From Diospyros lotus (Eukaryota > Streptophyta > Magnoliopsida > Ericales > Ebenaceae): 64,000 bases of DNA. This document shows positions 11,441-24,113 of the stretch, piece by piece; position 1 is the first letter of the stretch; each line of letters opens with the position of its first letter. The notes beneath the pieces are model-generated. The model made no database searches, was not told the DNA's origin, and worked only from the letters and a program-made list of their open reading frames with translations. Location of the stretch: the NCBI RefSeq assembly GCF_014633365.1, contig NC_068345.1, forward strand, positions 10,548,058 to 10,612,057, given 5' to 3'. The position numbers were made by a program, and so were the translations under genes.

Positions 11441-12795
11441 TGTTCACGAGACACAGGGATACGACATTTTTCAAAAAGGTAGCACATAACACAGAATATG
11501 TTAATTAATAAAATAATTTTTTATATTTTTAATGGCATAACAAAGTATCAAAACTACATTTGAAACTCAAATATGAATTTAAAACTCATAAGCCAAAAGA
11601 AAAGAATATAGATATTTTACAACTTAAACTCTTGACCTTCCAATCATAGAGAGACAATCTTATCATGATATCAAAACTCATCTTCAATAAATTACTTATA
11701 CTAAAATGACAAAATTCAAAACCATGCTATTATTTGTGTAGGAAGTGATAATAAATTTTTTCGTAATAAAGCATTACCTAGCTACGTCATTTATTATAAA
11801 AAAAAAATGAAATAAAAGCAGTCATATTGGCATTATAAAACTTTTCATCCTGGTAATCTGGTTCAAAAATGAAAGAATTAAATTTTGCTGCAGAACTCCA
11901 AGATACTCATAAATCCAAACTAATCAAAAATTTTAAGTGCCAGGAACTGATCTACATTGACTAATATGGCCATGAGGCTAATGGTAGGAGCAAAGAGAAA
12001 AAATAAACAAATGAACAAAAGTGAAGAATATGGTAATTTTAAGTTGAGCTTATTACAATTTCAGATTAAAGCCAGGACTATACTGGAGACAATCTCTGCT
12101 CATCATATATCTCTTACCAGGGTCTTCTTTATAAGCTGAGAAACATGGCTGCAGGCCTTCTTCAATGAACTTTACTACTCAACAGCATGAAAATGGCATG
12201 TACGAGCAATGAGAGAGAAAGAGATGAAGCACTTAGGGATCTGCATGAACCATGATGTTCCACAAGCAGTTTGCTTCTCATTTTTTGCAAATTCCCCCAA
12301 AACAAGATTTGTTCCAGGGAACATGGCAGTGTATTATTGGATATGATCCTCAAAAGCTTCAAGAAAATCATTTTCCACCTGCAGACAGTATAACTTGATT
12401 TAGATACCAGAGGAATACCAGCCTATGCATTCCATAATGTTATACATACCTTTATTTAGCTTTTTCCTCTGTCTCTTTTAGTCTAAAAAACATATGTTTA
12501 GTACTTTTGAAATTGGCAAACAAACAACACCCCTTTCTGTTTTACAAATTCCTAAACATTTTATCAACAGCCTCTGCAATAGAATGTCTAGCACAAGCCA
12601 TGTAGTGTTCTCGAACTTATCAAGGAATGTGTGTAAAGAGGACCAATGCAAACATAATTAGCTTATAATGTAACTTGGTTTCAACATATACCAACCTTAG
12701 GAGAATCGGGCACTGAATCCCAGATATTTAAGTATGTTGTGGATGAGGTTGGCTTCAATTCAACCTTAACAAGAACTTGACACCATTTGACCTGA
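11441..12795. other. Spacer and likely 3' UTR side of the exonuclease gene
   Basis: AT-rich DNA. The part next to 12796 should include the 3' UTR of the minus-strand exonuclease gene. I cannot place its poly-A site. Short open frames (such as 11957-12139 and 12162-12371) show no recognisable domain. Confidence 0.4.
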
Positions 12796-15700
12796 TCAAC
12801 CATTCGAAGACTGGGATCTATTAACATGATGTAGTCTCTGGGTTTCTCCTGACAACTTCAACAAGAAGTTGGATAAGATAACTGAATCAGAGCAGGTTTC
12901 TCTCTCAGACAACCACTCCTCTTGGAGATGAACATTCACATCCCTGTAAGGTTGTGTAATCCAAAGACATTAACAACTCCAGGTACTGCAGTGAGCAATA
13001 TGCCAAAGGACAATGCAGACTCAACCAAAGCAGCTTTTATGATTCAAAGCACAGAAAATCCATTACCTCCTTAAGGCAAGAACTTCATAATTCCTTTGCA
13101 GGTAATCAGCGTACTTTGTAAGAGCATCTTGCACATATTGTCTGCCTACAGTTCTTACTGCTGCTGCATTTAGTAAGTTCTGCAATGAGCCATGTTTTCT
13201 CAAGAGCTTGAGAGCAGTCTTTTGACCAAAACCAGGAACTAGTTGTTGAATTCCAGGAACTCCATCAACTTCATCACCTATTATGCATCCTATAAAGAAT
13301 AATTCACTCAGAAAAAAAGAAAATGAAAACCACATCAATGCCAGAGAGCACAAGTCATTTAGAGGTTACTGATGGGGAACATCACTATTTCCTACTTGTG
13401 CCTTTCTTGGCTACCACTTCAACCACTCGGCCTAATAGAATAGGTCTTACTCAGAGGAATATCTTTATAAGCAAGCTCTTTTTTGGTAATCTGTATAAAG
13501 ATTTCTAAACAGGAAAGAAAAATACAAGTGCAGATGTATGAAGATGGAAGAGACCACAATTTTTACTTTAGAAAAGAGAAAAACAAATAGCATTTCCTAG
13601 CCCCCGAGACTTCTTGCTTTGCCATGGTCAGGGGAGCTTCATTTCAAGTATGCAGCCTTCCCTTGCCTTTTTCAAAGAGACCATTTCCACAATTTCAATC
13701 CATGACCTTCTAGTCACAAAGGAGCAACCTTACCATTGCTACCAAAGGCTCTCCCCTGAAACAGAGAAAAATAGTTGGAAGAAAAAAAAAATTGCAAACT
13801 AATAAATGGTAAAGGCACTCCTAAGCGTATCAACCTGCAATTCTATTACTTCCTACTTGTGGGAATATCACTATTTCCTACTTGTGCCTTTTCTTGGCTA
13901 CCACTTCAACCACTCGGCCTAAGATAATAGGTCTTGCTCAGAGGAATATCTTTGCAAGCAAGCTCCTTTTTGGCAATCTGTATAGAGATTTCTAAACAGG
14001 AAAGAAAAATACAAGTGCAGATGTATGAAGATGGAATTAAACATGAAGATACCATAATTTTTACTTTAGAAAAGAGAAAAACAAATAGTGTTTCCTAGCC
14101 CACAAGACTTCGTGCTTTGCCAGGGTCAGGGGAGCTTCATTTCTAGCATGCAGCCTTCCCTTGCCTTTTTTCAAAGAGACCATTTCCACAACTTCAATCC
14201 ATGACCTTCTAGTCACAAAGGAGTGACCTTACCATTGCTACCAAAGGCTTTCCTTTGAAACAGAGAAAAATAATTGCAAGAAAAAAAAAAGAAAAGAAAA
14301 TTGCAAACTAATAAATGGCAAAGGCACTCCTAGGCATATCGACCAGCAAGTCAATTACTTGTATTAGTTTATATGCCTCAAGTTGCAAAGAGATCATATA
14401 GCTTGTTTAACAGTTTAAAGCTCTCAAATGGTTTGCTAAGTGCATGACAATCAGTTACTCATTTGGCTGATATACTCATACATGCCATAAAACTTGTTTG
14501 ATCAACAAATGTTTGGAACATCAAGAAACACTTTTAAGACATCAATAAGATACTTATTCTACTCATATCTATGTTCCATAAGGCCTACGAGATGAAACTA
14601 TAGATAAAATCTTTCATCAAAGCACATACTTGTGCACTTAGTTTAGACTTTTAGATTTGCAAGAAGCCAAATTTACTATTATTGTCTTCAAAACTTCCTC
14701 ACCCAGAAATTTAACCTTTTATTGGGCCATAAAAATGGTGGGGAAGGACTAGAATCCCAAACCCATATCATGATAGAGGTGAAAAATTATGGCCCATAGG
14801 CATATGCTCCTCTAACAAGCTGGAGATCAAAACCAAGACAACTGCAAGATGAACAAGCACATTAGCTATCCTGACTACACAAGGCAGTTGCCAGAAGCTT
14901 AACATATAGTTTTTCATTTGGAGGCTTGAGAGAAATGTAACAAAGTCCAAATAGAGAATCTAAGACCAAAAAATCATCCAAATTAACAAATGAAAATGAA
15001 ACTATGGGGACAATATAAATTTAAGGTGCCAGCTGAAAACAGACTTCATAAATGACCATTGGCAAAGTTGAAAATTGAAACCTTCTTCAGAAAGAATACA
15101 TGCAGAATACATGCACCAAAACAAAATTAGGTCCTCCGTCTGGGGCCAAAAACGAAATATACCATAATATGCACCTTAGATTCACTAGAAATAGGGAAGA
15201 GAGATCTGCTAAGGATTTTAGAAGAGGTTCCCATATCATCTTTTGATTGTATCTCCCTTAACACAAGTTATATCCTTTTGGAAAACACTTAGAGCCTATT
15301 CTCTTTACTGTTTTCAGGCTGTTTTGAATTTTTAGTTTTTCAAAATATTGAAAACATGTTTATTTTCATATTTTTAAAAACGCATTTTCGAAAACTAAGG
15401 AAAAATTTTGTAAAGAAAACTTAAAACAACAAAAAGTTGTTTTGAGTGTTTTCAGCCAAAACACTACCAAAATCTAAAAACGCGAAAAATGCACATCCAT
15501 CTCGCAACCAAATTCCTCTCCAACCCAAGCATCCATCTCGCAAACAGACTCCATGGCAGCAACCTTTCATTCTCTCTCAAGAACACCTCTGTAAATCACT
15601 GATTTTGTAAAATCCAACCGTCTAATCTTGGATCCGACCTTATTTGTGAAAGTGGCCGCCGATCAACAAGGAGGTAAGTCTTTTAGTCTTATCTGCAATA

Positions 15701-18700
15701 ATTTTCAGCACAAATCTATGATATATACATATGTACACGCGATTTGTGTTTGGCCGAAAGTTTAAGCTTAGATCTATAGAGATTCGACCGTTGGATCCTG
15801 CTAGTTTTTGGATATGTTGGTCGATGGGGATAAGGGTGTCGAGTGGTTGTCTTTGATAGCTAGAAACCACCGACCACGGTGGCCGATGGCGACAGCCAGT
15901 GTGTTTTTCAGTTTTGACCGAAAATTAAAAATCAGATCTATGAAAATCCAGCCATTAAATCTAGCCCATTTTTGTGTATGTTAACCCTCTCAGCTTGGAG
16001 TTTCTAATGGTAGGCTCTAATCATGGGAATCTCTGACCGGCAGTGGTCACCGACGACTACTGGTGGCGGCGGTTGTGGCTGGTTGCTGCCAAGCAATCCG
16101 GGGAGGAAAATTACCCAGTTTTAGGAAATAATTTAATACATTTAAATTGAAAAAGAGAGAATCCATAATGAAGAAAAAAATTAATATATATATATATCAG
16201 CAAATTCTTGCTTTTTGGCGGTCATTTTGTAGAAGGTTGCCCCTTATCGAGGTCAAAGATATCATCTGCGTGATTATGTTGGACAAGGAAGACTACGTGG
16301 AAAGGAACAACTGTTCAGCTATAGGCATTCCTCGTGCTGTAACATTATTGAACGTTGCAATGGAGTTTTAAAGGCAAGATTTCCTCTTTTGAAATTAATT
16401 ACCAATTATCCACTTAGTAGGGAAAGACAAATCCTTACTGCATGTTGCGCAATACATAACTTTATTCGACAGGAGCACGCTTTAGATAGGTTGTTTGCTG
16501 AGTATTCATCAAAGAATATGGTATTTCAAAATATGCCAGAGTCAAGTCAAAATCAAGAAGTCATACATTTTGATGCTAATCAAATAGCTCAAATGGGACA
16601 AGTTAATGATCAAATTGCTACACAAATGTGGAATGACTACTCAAGGTCTAAGATGGTTTGGTCATGTGAGAAAAAGACCAAGGGACGCTCCTGTGAGGAG
16701 AGTTGATTAAATGGAACAATTAGTCAAAAAAAGAGGTAGAGGCAGACCTAAAAAGACTTTAAGAGAGACATTAAAGTTTGATATGAAGTGTATGGATCTA
16801 AATGAAGATATGACAAAAGACAGAAATACATGGAAGTCTAGAATTCATGTAGCCGACCGCACATAGTGGGATAAAGGCTAGATATGTTGTTGTTATTGTT
16901 GTTGTATTTAATCCTGTAATCGTAGTCCACTTGCTATTGAACTATTTGATGTAATTTTATTTATTATGAACGATCACATTTTCACATTCTCATTGAGCTT
17001 ATCTTTAATTTTTATTTCTATATTTCCTATTTTTTTGCCAAAGTTAATTTATTTTTTGTTTGTATTTTATTTTTGTAACGAAAAAAAAAAAAAGTAAACG
17101 TGTTTTCTAGTTTTCTATTTTGAGAAATAATTTTTCAGAATAACAAAAAGAACACGTTTCAGTAATCTCAAAATAGACACTTAAAATAAAACTAAAAATG
17201 AATTCAAAACTCAAAACTAAAAATTGAAATACGAAGAGAACATATTTCTCTCTTTAACTTAGATATCCCATTTTAAACCCCCCTCCTCAGAGAGAGAGAG
17301 AGAGAGAGGAAAAGTAAATTATATATACAGCTACAACAACACATCAAGCCTTAATCCCACTAGGTGAGATCAACCATAATTCTAGCTTGTCAATCATCTT
17401 TACCTATGAGGCTATGACCATATCTTTTGTAAGGCCCTTATAACTCATATTACACCTAAGAGTCTCCCACCTAGTTTTTCTTGGTCTCCCTCTAATGAAG
17501 ACTTGTCCATTTCATCCACTCTCCTCACAAGATATAGTTTAATTCAAGTAGCTCCAAAATATCCCAGGTGGGTGGTAGGAAATATAATAGATAGTTATCA
17601 ACATTATCCAAACATAAAACTGCTACAGTAGGTTAAAACTGTGAAGATTGATCATGACAACGAAATCAGGGCAGGGTGTCACAAACTTACTTAGACTCAA
17701 ATCAGAGGTCGGATCAGAATTGTATTGTGCCATGTAGTGCTTTAGAGTGTAAAAAGACCAGCGGTTAAGTTCAGGAATGGGCATGACAATTTGTACATCC
17801 TCACAGATTAGTTGCTTGAAATCTTTATCGGGTGAGGCAACAACTACTCTGTATCCTCTTCGTAAAACATTGTCAACAAGTGTAGCCACAACATCATCTG
17901 CTTCATGGTCTTCAACTTTTATGACCTGCATTGCTTTTAATTGTCAATATTGGGCCTATTAATCTAAAATTATCAAATTTCAAAAGCATCTACGAATAAC
18001 TTGATGGTGTTAGATAAAGCACATTGCAGATGCTTGTGGAATGTTGAGCTGCAGAAACACCATTCATTGTATCAAAAAAATAATGAATGAATAAAACTAA
18101 GAAAAGAAATGCACTGATGTTCTGCATTCCAGCCCAACAAGAGAGAGATGTCATACAACATGTCATTCCCAAAGGGGAAGGAAGAAAGTTATCCTTATGA
18201 ATTTTACCAAAAATAGACAATCACAGCATGCTTATGGACTCAAAGATCACATCTCCATCAATAGGAGCTTGAACTGTTCAATTATTTCATTTTTCTTATC
18301 CTATTTAAAGGTCTCATTTGAGAACTTTATTATAATTGTTGTTTAGTATGAATTTTGGCTTCTAAACTGAGATACAAATAAAGAATAAAAGATAAGCACA
18401 GAATATTCTGAATTAGGTCACAGTCCTTTGTTTATAACAAGACACATAAACCCTTCACTTCTAACTCATCAGTGGATCTGCGGTCAGACTCATATACACA
18501 CCATCTAAATGAAAAGGCATTAAGAAAGTGTTATTGCTCCAACTGTAGCCAGTCTGAGGTCAAAATCCAGAATGAAGAAAATAAAATAATCACAGGAATA
18601 GAATTCTAGTTGCTGTAGTAAATACCTACTTTTCTCCACTATCATGAGATGTTTCTAGATCTGCACTTCCAAATCTATCCTAGTTAACTACACATGTTAA

Positions 18701-20140
18701 AGTCATGCTTCCAGACCTACCATTGCCCAAGTTAAGAAAAAGCCATTCAATACCAGATTCACAGATCTAACATTTTGTGGCTTCCTGAAATTTTTGACAT
18801 TTCACAAGGATCACCCCTGAAAGTTCAGATGCCAATAAGAAATCCATGGATATCCATTATGCTAAGAAGAATAATGTAAATGTAAGTAAGAAAGGTCTCT
18901 CACCGGCACATTTAATTTCTTGAGCAGGTCAATGACAATTTGATGCGACTTCCAAACAGGAACTTTGGAAAATCTATGAGCCAATAAATATCTTGAGAAT
19001 TTTCTCCTATGTGTCTTATATGATGGTAATATTTGCCTACGGTAATCACCACCTCTTTCCCCATCAATAACCTTCACAAATTAACATTGAAGTTCAGTGG
19101 TTCAGAAAAATGAGGACAAAGATCTAGCTCAAATGGATGAAATACAATATGCCTCCTTATTTTGGAAAATCTTATATGAACATTTTGTGATTAATCTAAT
19201 AGCATAACTGATTGTATTCAGTATGATGTTAGAAATTTATATAAAAAACAGAAGTCTAGTACATTCATTATTGTGGTACATCATAACTGTCATGCCCGGG
19301 CATGTCAGTTTCTTGGCCACTACAATTTTATCAAATCCATGTCATATAATGGGCCATGAAATTGTCCAGGTTTGGTTGAAACTTGGAATCATTACATTTC
19401 CAAAAGCTTGATAATTAGGATAAGGGAAAATATGAGTAAAGTTCTAGTTTTTGCTTGATTTAGGGAAATTATTGAAGAAAATTAATGAAATACTGAGAAA
19501 CAAAGAACAAGAATGGCAACAATATCTATAACTAAAAAGTTTTTTCAGCAGACTGTCATCATATTTCATTTTCCTCTTTTTCAGTAATAACTGCATAAGA
19601 AATGATAAATTTATGTGCATTTTCTACACCCATAAACTAACATAGCATCAAGCAGTATTTTTCTTGGAGCTCCATGTATTTTTCTTGGATATCCATCATT
19701 AACATGGCTACTGATTGTGCGCGTACACAGAGAGAGGGAGAGAGAGAGCTTACAGCAATAACAGGGTCAGAGAGGCTGACTTGAGAGAAGAAAAGGGAAA
19801 TCCAATGAGAAAAGGAGTGTAAGCTGGGGGTGCTTCCATTGTAACACAGTGGATTAACATCCAAGAAGAACACCCTCTTCCTCTTGTTCTTCCATTTGCT
19901 CTCACGCAGTTTTATATTACTTACAGAGCTTTCATTGCTGCGTTGCGCCAATTGCCCACCAAGTGTTTGATCCAAGAACCCACAAGAAGATGAAGATGGG
20001 GAAGAAGAAGACAAACGAGCAACAAAGGCCCTAATTTTCCGTGACTTTGTTGTGCTTGTTTGATAGAGAGAAAGAGAAGCACTGACAGTATTGGCAGTGT
20101 GCATGGTTGTGGTAGGACTGATTCCAACCTGAGTGGCCAT
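12796..20140 (-). CDS. Organellar 5'-3' exonuclease (PIN plus H3TH), five exons
   Basis: Exons on the minus strand: 20140-19754, 19071-18904, 17925-17691, 13289-13067, 12943-12796. All junctions are GT-AG and the joined frame is open: 1161 nt, 386 residues, stop TGA at 12798-12796. Residues 1-85 are Ser/Thr/Arg rich with few acids, as in a plastid or mitochondrial transit peptide. The catalytic domain resembles the 5' nuclease of bacterial DNA polymerase I: D94 in FFLDVNP, D132 in VIDGERG followed by RRQILPSYKTHR, E193/D195/D196 in EDHEADD, D218/D220 in ASPDKDF, D269/D272 in GDEVDG, then a helix-3-turn-helix (GFGQKTALKLL). It matches the family of Arabidopsis At3g52050 and At1g34380, thought to remove primers or flaps in organelle DNA. 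Intron 3 (4.4 kb) is full of transposon debris. No disabling mutation seen. Confidence 0.88.
13375..14360 (+). repeat. Tandem segmental duplication within intron 3
   Basis: Two copies of about 480 bp lie head to tail, roughly 13375-13850 and 13859-14360. Both run from ATCACTATTTCCTACTTG to AATAAATGG(T/C)AAAGGC and on to an ATTACTT end, with scattered substitutions and small indels. Nothing coding is seen in the unit. It lies wholly inside intron 3 of the exonuclease gene. Confidence 0.9.
16225..16645 (+). pseudogene. HARBI1-like transposase, C-terminal fragment
   Basis: In one frame from about 16239 the sequence reads RGQRYHLRDY, ELFSYRHSS-like FSYRHSS, NIIERCNGVLKARFPLLK, then YPLSRERQILTACCAIHNFIRQE. 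This is the conserved end of DDE_Tnp_4 (HARBI1/ALP1-type) transposases, including the final catalytic glutamate in IIERC. The N-terminal two thirds are missing, and the reading ends where an RTE tail is joined at about 16645. The Myb-like partner gene is absent. Confidence 0.8.
16645..16907 (+). mobile_element. 5'-truncated RTE LINE copy
   Basis: Closely matches the last 260 bp of the RTE at 6085-6338, from TAAGATGGTTTGGTCATGTG through the RGRGRPKKT and RNTWKSRI coding region to the end. It finishes in TTG repeats (TGTTGTTGTTATTGTTGTTG). Typical of abortive target-primed reverse transcription. It lies inside the Harbinger remnant and so is younger than it. Confidence 0.9.
17289..17309. repeat. 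AG microsatellite
   Basis: About ten AG units between the Harbinger remnant and a second RTE tail. Confidence 0.9.
17329..17560 (-). mobile_element. 5'-truncated RTE LINE copy, minus strand, second subfamily
   Basis: On the plus strand it begins with ACAACAACA followed by TTAATCCCACTAGGTG, the reverse complement of the RTE 3' end (CCACATAGTGGGATAAAGGC then TTG repeats). It continues through antisense RTE C-terminal coding (CCACCTAGTTTTTCTTGG, TTTCATCCACTCTCCTCAC). It is more diverged from the 3.4-6.3 kb element than the 16645 copy, so it comes from a different subfamily. Confidence 0.75.
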
Positions 20141-20899
20141 GACAGCAGCTCTTGACTGTAAAATTGTTCCTGAGGCTTTTTTTGGGAAAGATACAGTAAT
20201 GGAATGGAATTATAAAGAGTAGACTAGAGAAAAGTGAAATGGAATGTAAAATATTTTTTTCTTCTAGAAGAGCAGGGGATAAAAGGTACAAAAAATGTTT
20301 CTCCTTATTTCTAAGATCAATGTAAATGAATGGATTGAAATGATAGCAGAGGATAAAAAAGAATGAAAAACGGTTCTCCTTATTTCAGAGAGCAATGTAA
20401 ATGAATGGATTGAAATGATATAACAAATGATCATTATACCCTTTTTAATAAAAAGATAGAATGTGATTAAGTGAAGGGAAAATTAATTTTAACACCTATT
20501 AAGGCTAAACTTGTCAAAACACAAAAATAGGTCTTCCATCAATTCTCCCCCAATTCAAGTGATGGACATTCTGTGATGCCTAGTTAATTGGTATGAGCAA
20601 TTTCCTCTATTAGCCAACCAACAGGAAACAAATGAAATCAAAATAGCAACATTAACATTACTGATAATAATAATAAAGGCATTATTCACAGAGCATAACA
20701 AAAATGATGCACTCATGAAATAATGAACTGTCCCAATGCACAAGCTCTCTTCCTAGTAAGGGTGACTATTAACCATAACTGATTGAAACTTGGAGAAAGC
20801 TTCTATAATCATTTTGAAATTAGAAAGCAAGGGGCCTTTAGCCAAATACTTGTAGACTATACAGAAACACACTATCAGTCTTATCACTTATTTGATAAA
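20141..20899. other. Upstream region of the exonuclease gene
   Basis: About 760 bp between the exonuclease start codon and the stop of the tentative upstream gene. It should hold the exonuclease promoter and 5' UTR. A near-repeated stretch (GTAAATGAATGGATTGAAATG at about 20321 and 20397) is present. No TATA box can be assigned with confidence. Confidence 0.45.
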
Positions 20900-22206
20900 T
20901 CACACATTTGCTATACATGGGTTGCAGCGTGCAGATGGAATAGTAGCAAAACAGCTGACTATTCCAGCAATCCAGATAGGAAGTTGAAAACAGTTGAAAT
21001 GAGGATGTAAAAACTTCAAGTCTTTCATTAGTTCACTAAGCTGCTTCACTGCAGCAACTTAATTAGTATGTTGATATGGACAAGGCACTGGTTCCACTGA
21101 AGACTTCATTCTAAAAGAGGTTGGTGTTCAAATCTATCTTGTCAAAAGAGTATGGTCACTCTGGGAACAGCTAATGCATTGGATGAAGCATAAGCCAAAA
21201 TCAGGATTCAATTAGGAGTTTTTGCTTCTTTCTTTTTCACCATGATAAACACATGAATAAAGAATAGCAGATTAATAAAAATGAGAAAATACCCTCAAAG
21301 TTTGTTGGAATCAAGGTTGTCCCAGTTCTCGTTTCCCTTCCTAGCATCTGCATTCGTCAATGACAAAAGTGAAGTTAAATTAAAAGATTCCATGAAAAAT
21401 CACTTATAACCCATTTGTTCCAGAGAAACAAAGTAATAAACAACTTTATGAAAGATCTCTTCTTCAACCACTGGCCTTGTAGCTCATATGGTCTCAAGCA
21501 GAAAGAAAGAAGGGAGTAACCATTTTCTTCCAAGAACTAATCAACTAGTGAAGACTAGATTCTTGAAACCAACCATTGTCATATTGTAGTTGTAAAAAAG
21601 GTTCCCTTCACAGAGAACCAAATGTAATTATATTCCTATTTAAACAACTCATTAAACATACAATTTTTCATCAACAGCAATAGAGTTGATAAGCCCTTCT
21701 ACATATATAGATGCTAACAATTGCAAAAAAAATCTCATGCTAAAGGAACAACCTGAAGCATAAAAACGAAAATTACTCGCTCTGTTGTATTAATCATGAA
21801 TTAATCTTTGTAATGAAAAATTTCTGCCACCCACCCTCTTCCTTGGAGAAGCTAGCCAATTTGATTAAACAAACAATATAAAGGACTCATTTCTTGATGT
21901 TCTAAAATTTCCTAACAGGAAAAAAAAAAGATTAATGTATTTGCTCAACGTGCACAGCATTGATCGAGTAGCCAGTCAAATGAAACAAATTAAACGTAAA
22001 GAAGTTACCTGCAGCAAGGATTTGTGGCGCCTGAACTTGGGGCGTGTTGGTATTAGGCGATCCTGATTCAGCGTGGCTCCATAACCGTGGAGGAGCGAGG
22101 AGGAAGCAGGGTGCTTGGGCGTTCGAATGATTGGAACGGCAATGGAACCGTGCGACGCAAGTGGGGAGTGTTGCGAAGCGGGTGAAATGGCGGATTGGAT
22201 AAGCAT
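20900..22206 (-). CDS. Tentative small three-exon gene, possibly plastid-targeted
   Basis: Model on the minus strand: exon 1 22206-22009 (66 codons, donor CAG|GTAAC), exon 2 21347-21293 (acceptor TGCAG|ATG, donor G|GTATTT), exon 3 21048-20900 (acceptor TGCAG|TG, stop TGA). Joined length is 402 nt, 133 residues. Residues 1-66 are rich in Ser, Pro, His and Arg with almost no acids, like a transit peptide. The middle holds a short amphipathic stretch (VKQLSELMKDLKFL). I do not recognise the family. Exon 1 is the best supported part; exons 2 and 3 rest only on splice consensus and open phase. The gene would be a same-strand neighbour 760 bp upstream of the exonuclease gene. Confidence 0.33.
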
Positions 22207-22403
22207 TTCAGTTTCTAGGGTTTGCTTTGGCTTTGGGACTTTGTTTGGAGCGAAGTGAAGCTGTCAAAAATCTTTAGTTCCTAGAAGTACTGTGAAGTTG
22301 GATTGGGGGTTTCTCCTGGATCATCCTTTTCAGAGTTACTTAACCTTCAGATAATAATAGACGTTGGAATAAGATTGGAACTCGCAGCTTTAAATCACTA
22401 TAA
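22207..22403. other. Possible promoter and 5' UTR of the tentative gene
   Basis: About 200 bp between the ATG at 22206 and the MITE at 22404. No clear element beyond generic AT content is visible. Confidence 0.3.
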
Positions 22404-23303
22404 AGGGATGTTTGATTGGACATTTTTTTCATGAAAAATGGTAATTTTTTACCTAAATTTTAATTTTTGAAGTGTTTGATTGATCAAATTTTTCATGAAA
22501 AATATTTTACCACTTAGGGTCATGTGACTCTCTTTTCCCACTTTTGCTGGAAAATGAATTCTCATAAGGGTCAGAGAAATTGTTTTCTAGGCGAGCGCCA
22601 AAGTGTGTCTTGGAGAGAGGATGAACCAGAACTTGGTATTTCCTTTCCCAGTGAATCTGCAACAGTTGCTGGGAGATGTATCGCTTGGGTGATGTCGGCT
22701 TTGAGGGGCTAGCCAGCAACGAAAGGCGGAGATAGGGTGACGACCTTCTTGTGGGAACAGAAGAGGCGGAAAGAGGTAAAGAGCATATTACAACCAGAAA
22801 TGTATATATATATATATATATACACATTTCCTTCCTCATTGTTGAGCAACAAAGATGAGTCTCTCTCTCTCTCAACACCAAAGATGTCATGGGTCTCAAG
22901 ATGGTCTCTCTCTCTCAGCAACAAAAGAGAGGTCATGGGTCTCTCTCTCTTTCTATATATATATATATATAGAAAGAGCAACGAGGAGCGATGGATGAAT
23001 TGGAGGATGTATATTTGTGTTTGATTTATTTTTTTAAATATTTTGTGTATGTATATTTAATTTATTTTTGTAATTAATTATTAATTTGTATATTATTGAT
23101 TAGTGTATATGTGATTATTTTTATGAAAAATAATCGAAATCAAACACCAAAAATTAGAAAATTATAACAATTTCTAAGTAAAAAATTAAGTCAATCAAAT
23201 ACCTTCAATTGATATTTTTCCTAGAGTATAATTCTAGGCAATTGAATTGCTTAAAAAATATTTTCTTTCCATACAAATTTCATGCTTGCAATCAAACGCA
23301 CCC
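22404..23303. mobile_element. Non-autonomous Tourist/Harbinger-like MITE (0.9 kb)
   Basis: Left end AGGGATGTTTGATTG and right end CAATCAAACGCACCC are imperfect inverted repeats, flanked by TAA at 22401-22403 and 23304-23306. The TAA duplication and the size fit a PIF/Harbinger MITE. The inside contains CT and TA microsatellites and repeated GTCATGGGTCTC segments, with no transposase. Open frames there are by-products of the microsatellites. Confidence 0.7.
22801..22822. repeat. TA microsatellite
   Basis: About ten TA units inside the MITE. A second TA run at 22955-22972 sits between CTTTC/GAAAG arms and can fold into a hairpin. Confidence 0.85.
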
Positions 23304-24083
23304 TAACACAAATAAGGGGTAAAAACAAACAATCAAAAGATGTTGAGCCAAATTGCTCCAATCAATCTATTGTGTGTTTTGATGTTTGACAAAACATAAT
23401 TTTAGTAAAACTATTTTTAGTATTGATATGCCCTGCAAACTTGGAGAGTCACAAGATCTAAAAGAGTTGCAAGACATGAACATGAAGCCCAAAGACCCCA
23501 CGGGTTGTAGGAGATCAAGGAAACAAGCAGAAAGAGCAAGAGGTCGAGTCGAGACCAAGTGGGGAGGACCCACTTGGTTATGCCGAGTGGGTACGACACT
23601 ACTTTGGTTTCTCAGGCATAACTTTCTCATACGAACTCCGATTGAGGTGATTCAAAATCCTATGGAAAGACAATAGAATTATCTACAACTTTTGTGGTTT
23701 GAGTTTTGAGAGATTCAGGTTTCATCAAGGCTTAAATTGGGCTCTAAGTTGATACACATGCACTATTAAGGCTCAGAGTCAAGTATTAGAGCGAAGATAG
23801 ATCCGAACCAAGACAAAAGGCAAAAGAGGCCCTCAAATCCAAGGGAATGAAGACCCACTAGGTCATGACCGAGTGGGGGGTCACTCGGTCATGACCAAGT
23901 GGGTGGGAGACCAATTTCCTCTCACTTTTCATGACCTACTCGGTTATGCCGAGTGAGTACGACACTACTTTGATTTTTCGGGCATAACTCTCTCATATGA
24001 TCTTCGATTGAGGTTTAAATCGGGCATGAAGTTGAGGTACGGGAACCACTCAAAACCAAACCAAGGAAAAGGGAAAAAGAAGG

Positions 24084-24113
24084 CATGACCGAGTGGCCCC
24101 CCACTCGGTCATG
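24084..24113 (+). promoter_or_regulatory. Perfect 13-bp hairpin in TR-GAG U3
   Basis: CATGACCGAGTGG, a CCCC loop, then CCACTCGGTCATG. It lies about 120 bp upstream of the TATA box. The 3' LTR copy (28834-28863) keeps the pairing apart from one G-T position. Two less perfect palindromes of the same sequence lie at 23854-23877 and 23881-23903. The function is unknown; clustered palindromic sites upstream of a TATA box suggest binding sites for a dimeric factor. Confidence 0.8.

Larger units (their letters stand above)
15292..17248 (+). mobile_element. PIF/Harbinger DNA transposon remnant in intron 3
   Basis: The outer ends are imperfect inverted repeats: GAGCCTATTCTCTTTACTG on the left, and a right end whose reverse complement reads GAGAAATATGTTCTCTTCG. 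The inside holds a Harbinger transposase C-terminus. TTA precedes the left end, the usual Harbinger target, but the right copy is not clear. A 5'-truncated RTE tail sits inside it. Edges are approximate. Confidence 0.6.

Noticed and set aside
22507..23024. Several overlapping open frames on both strands with Tyr-Ile repeats
   Set aside because: They are translations of TA and CT microsatellites inside the 22404-23303 MITE.
23341..23423. Target duplication for the old LTR-like repeat (AAAGA left, GAAGG right)
   Set aside because: The flanks do not match well enough, so I do not claim one; the inverted copy at 45410 has a better pair.
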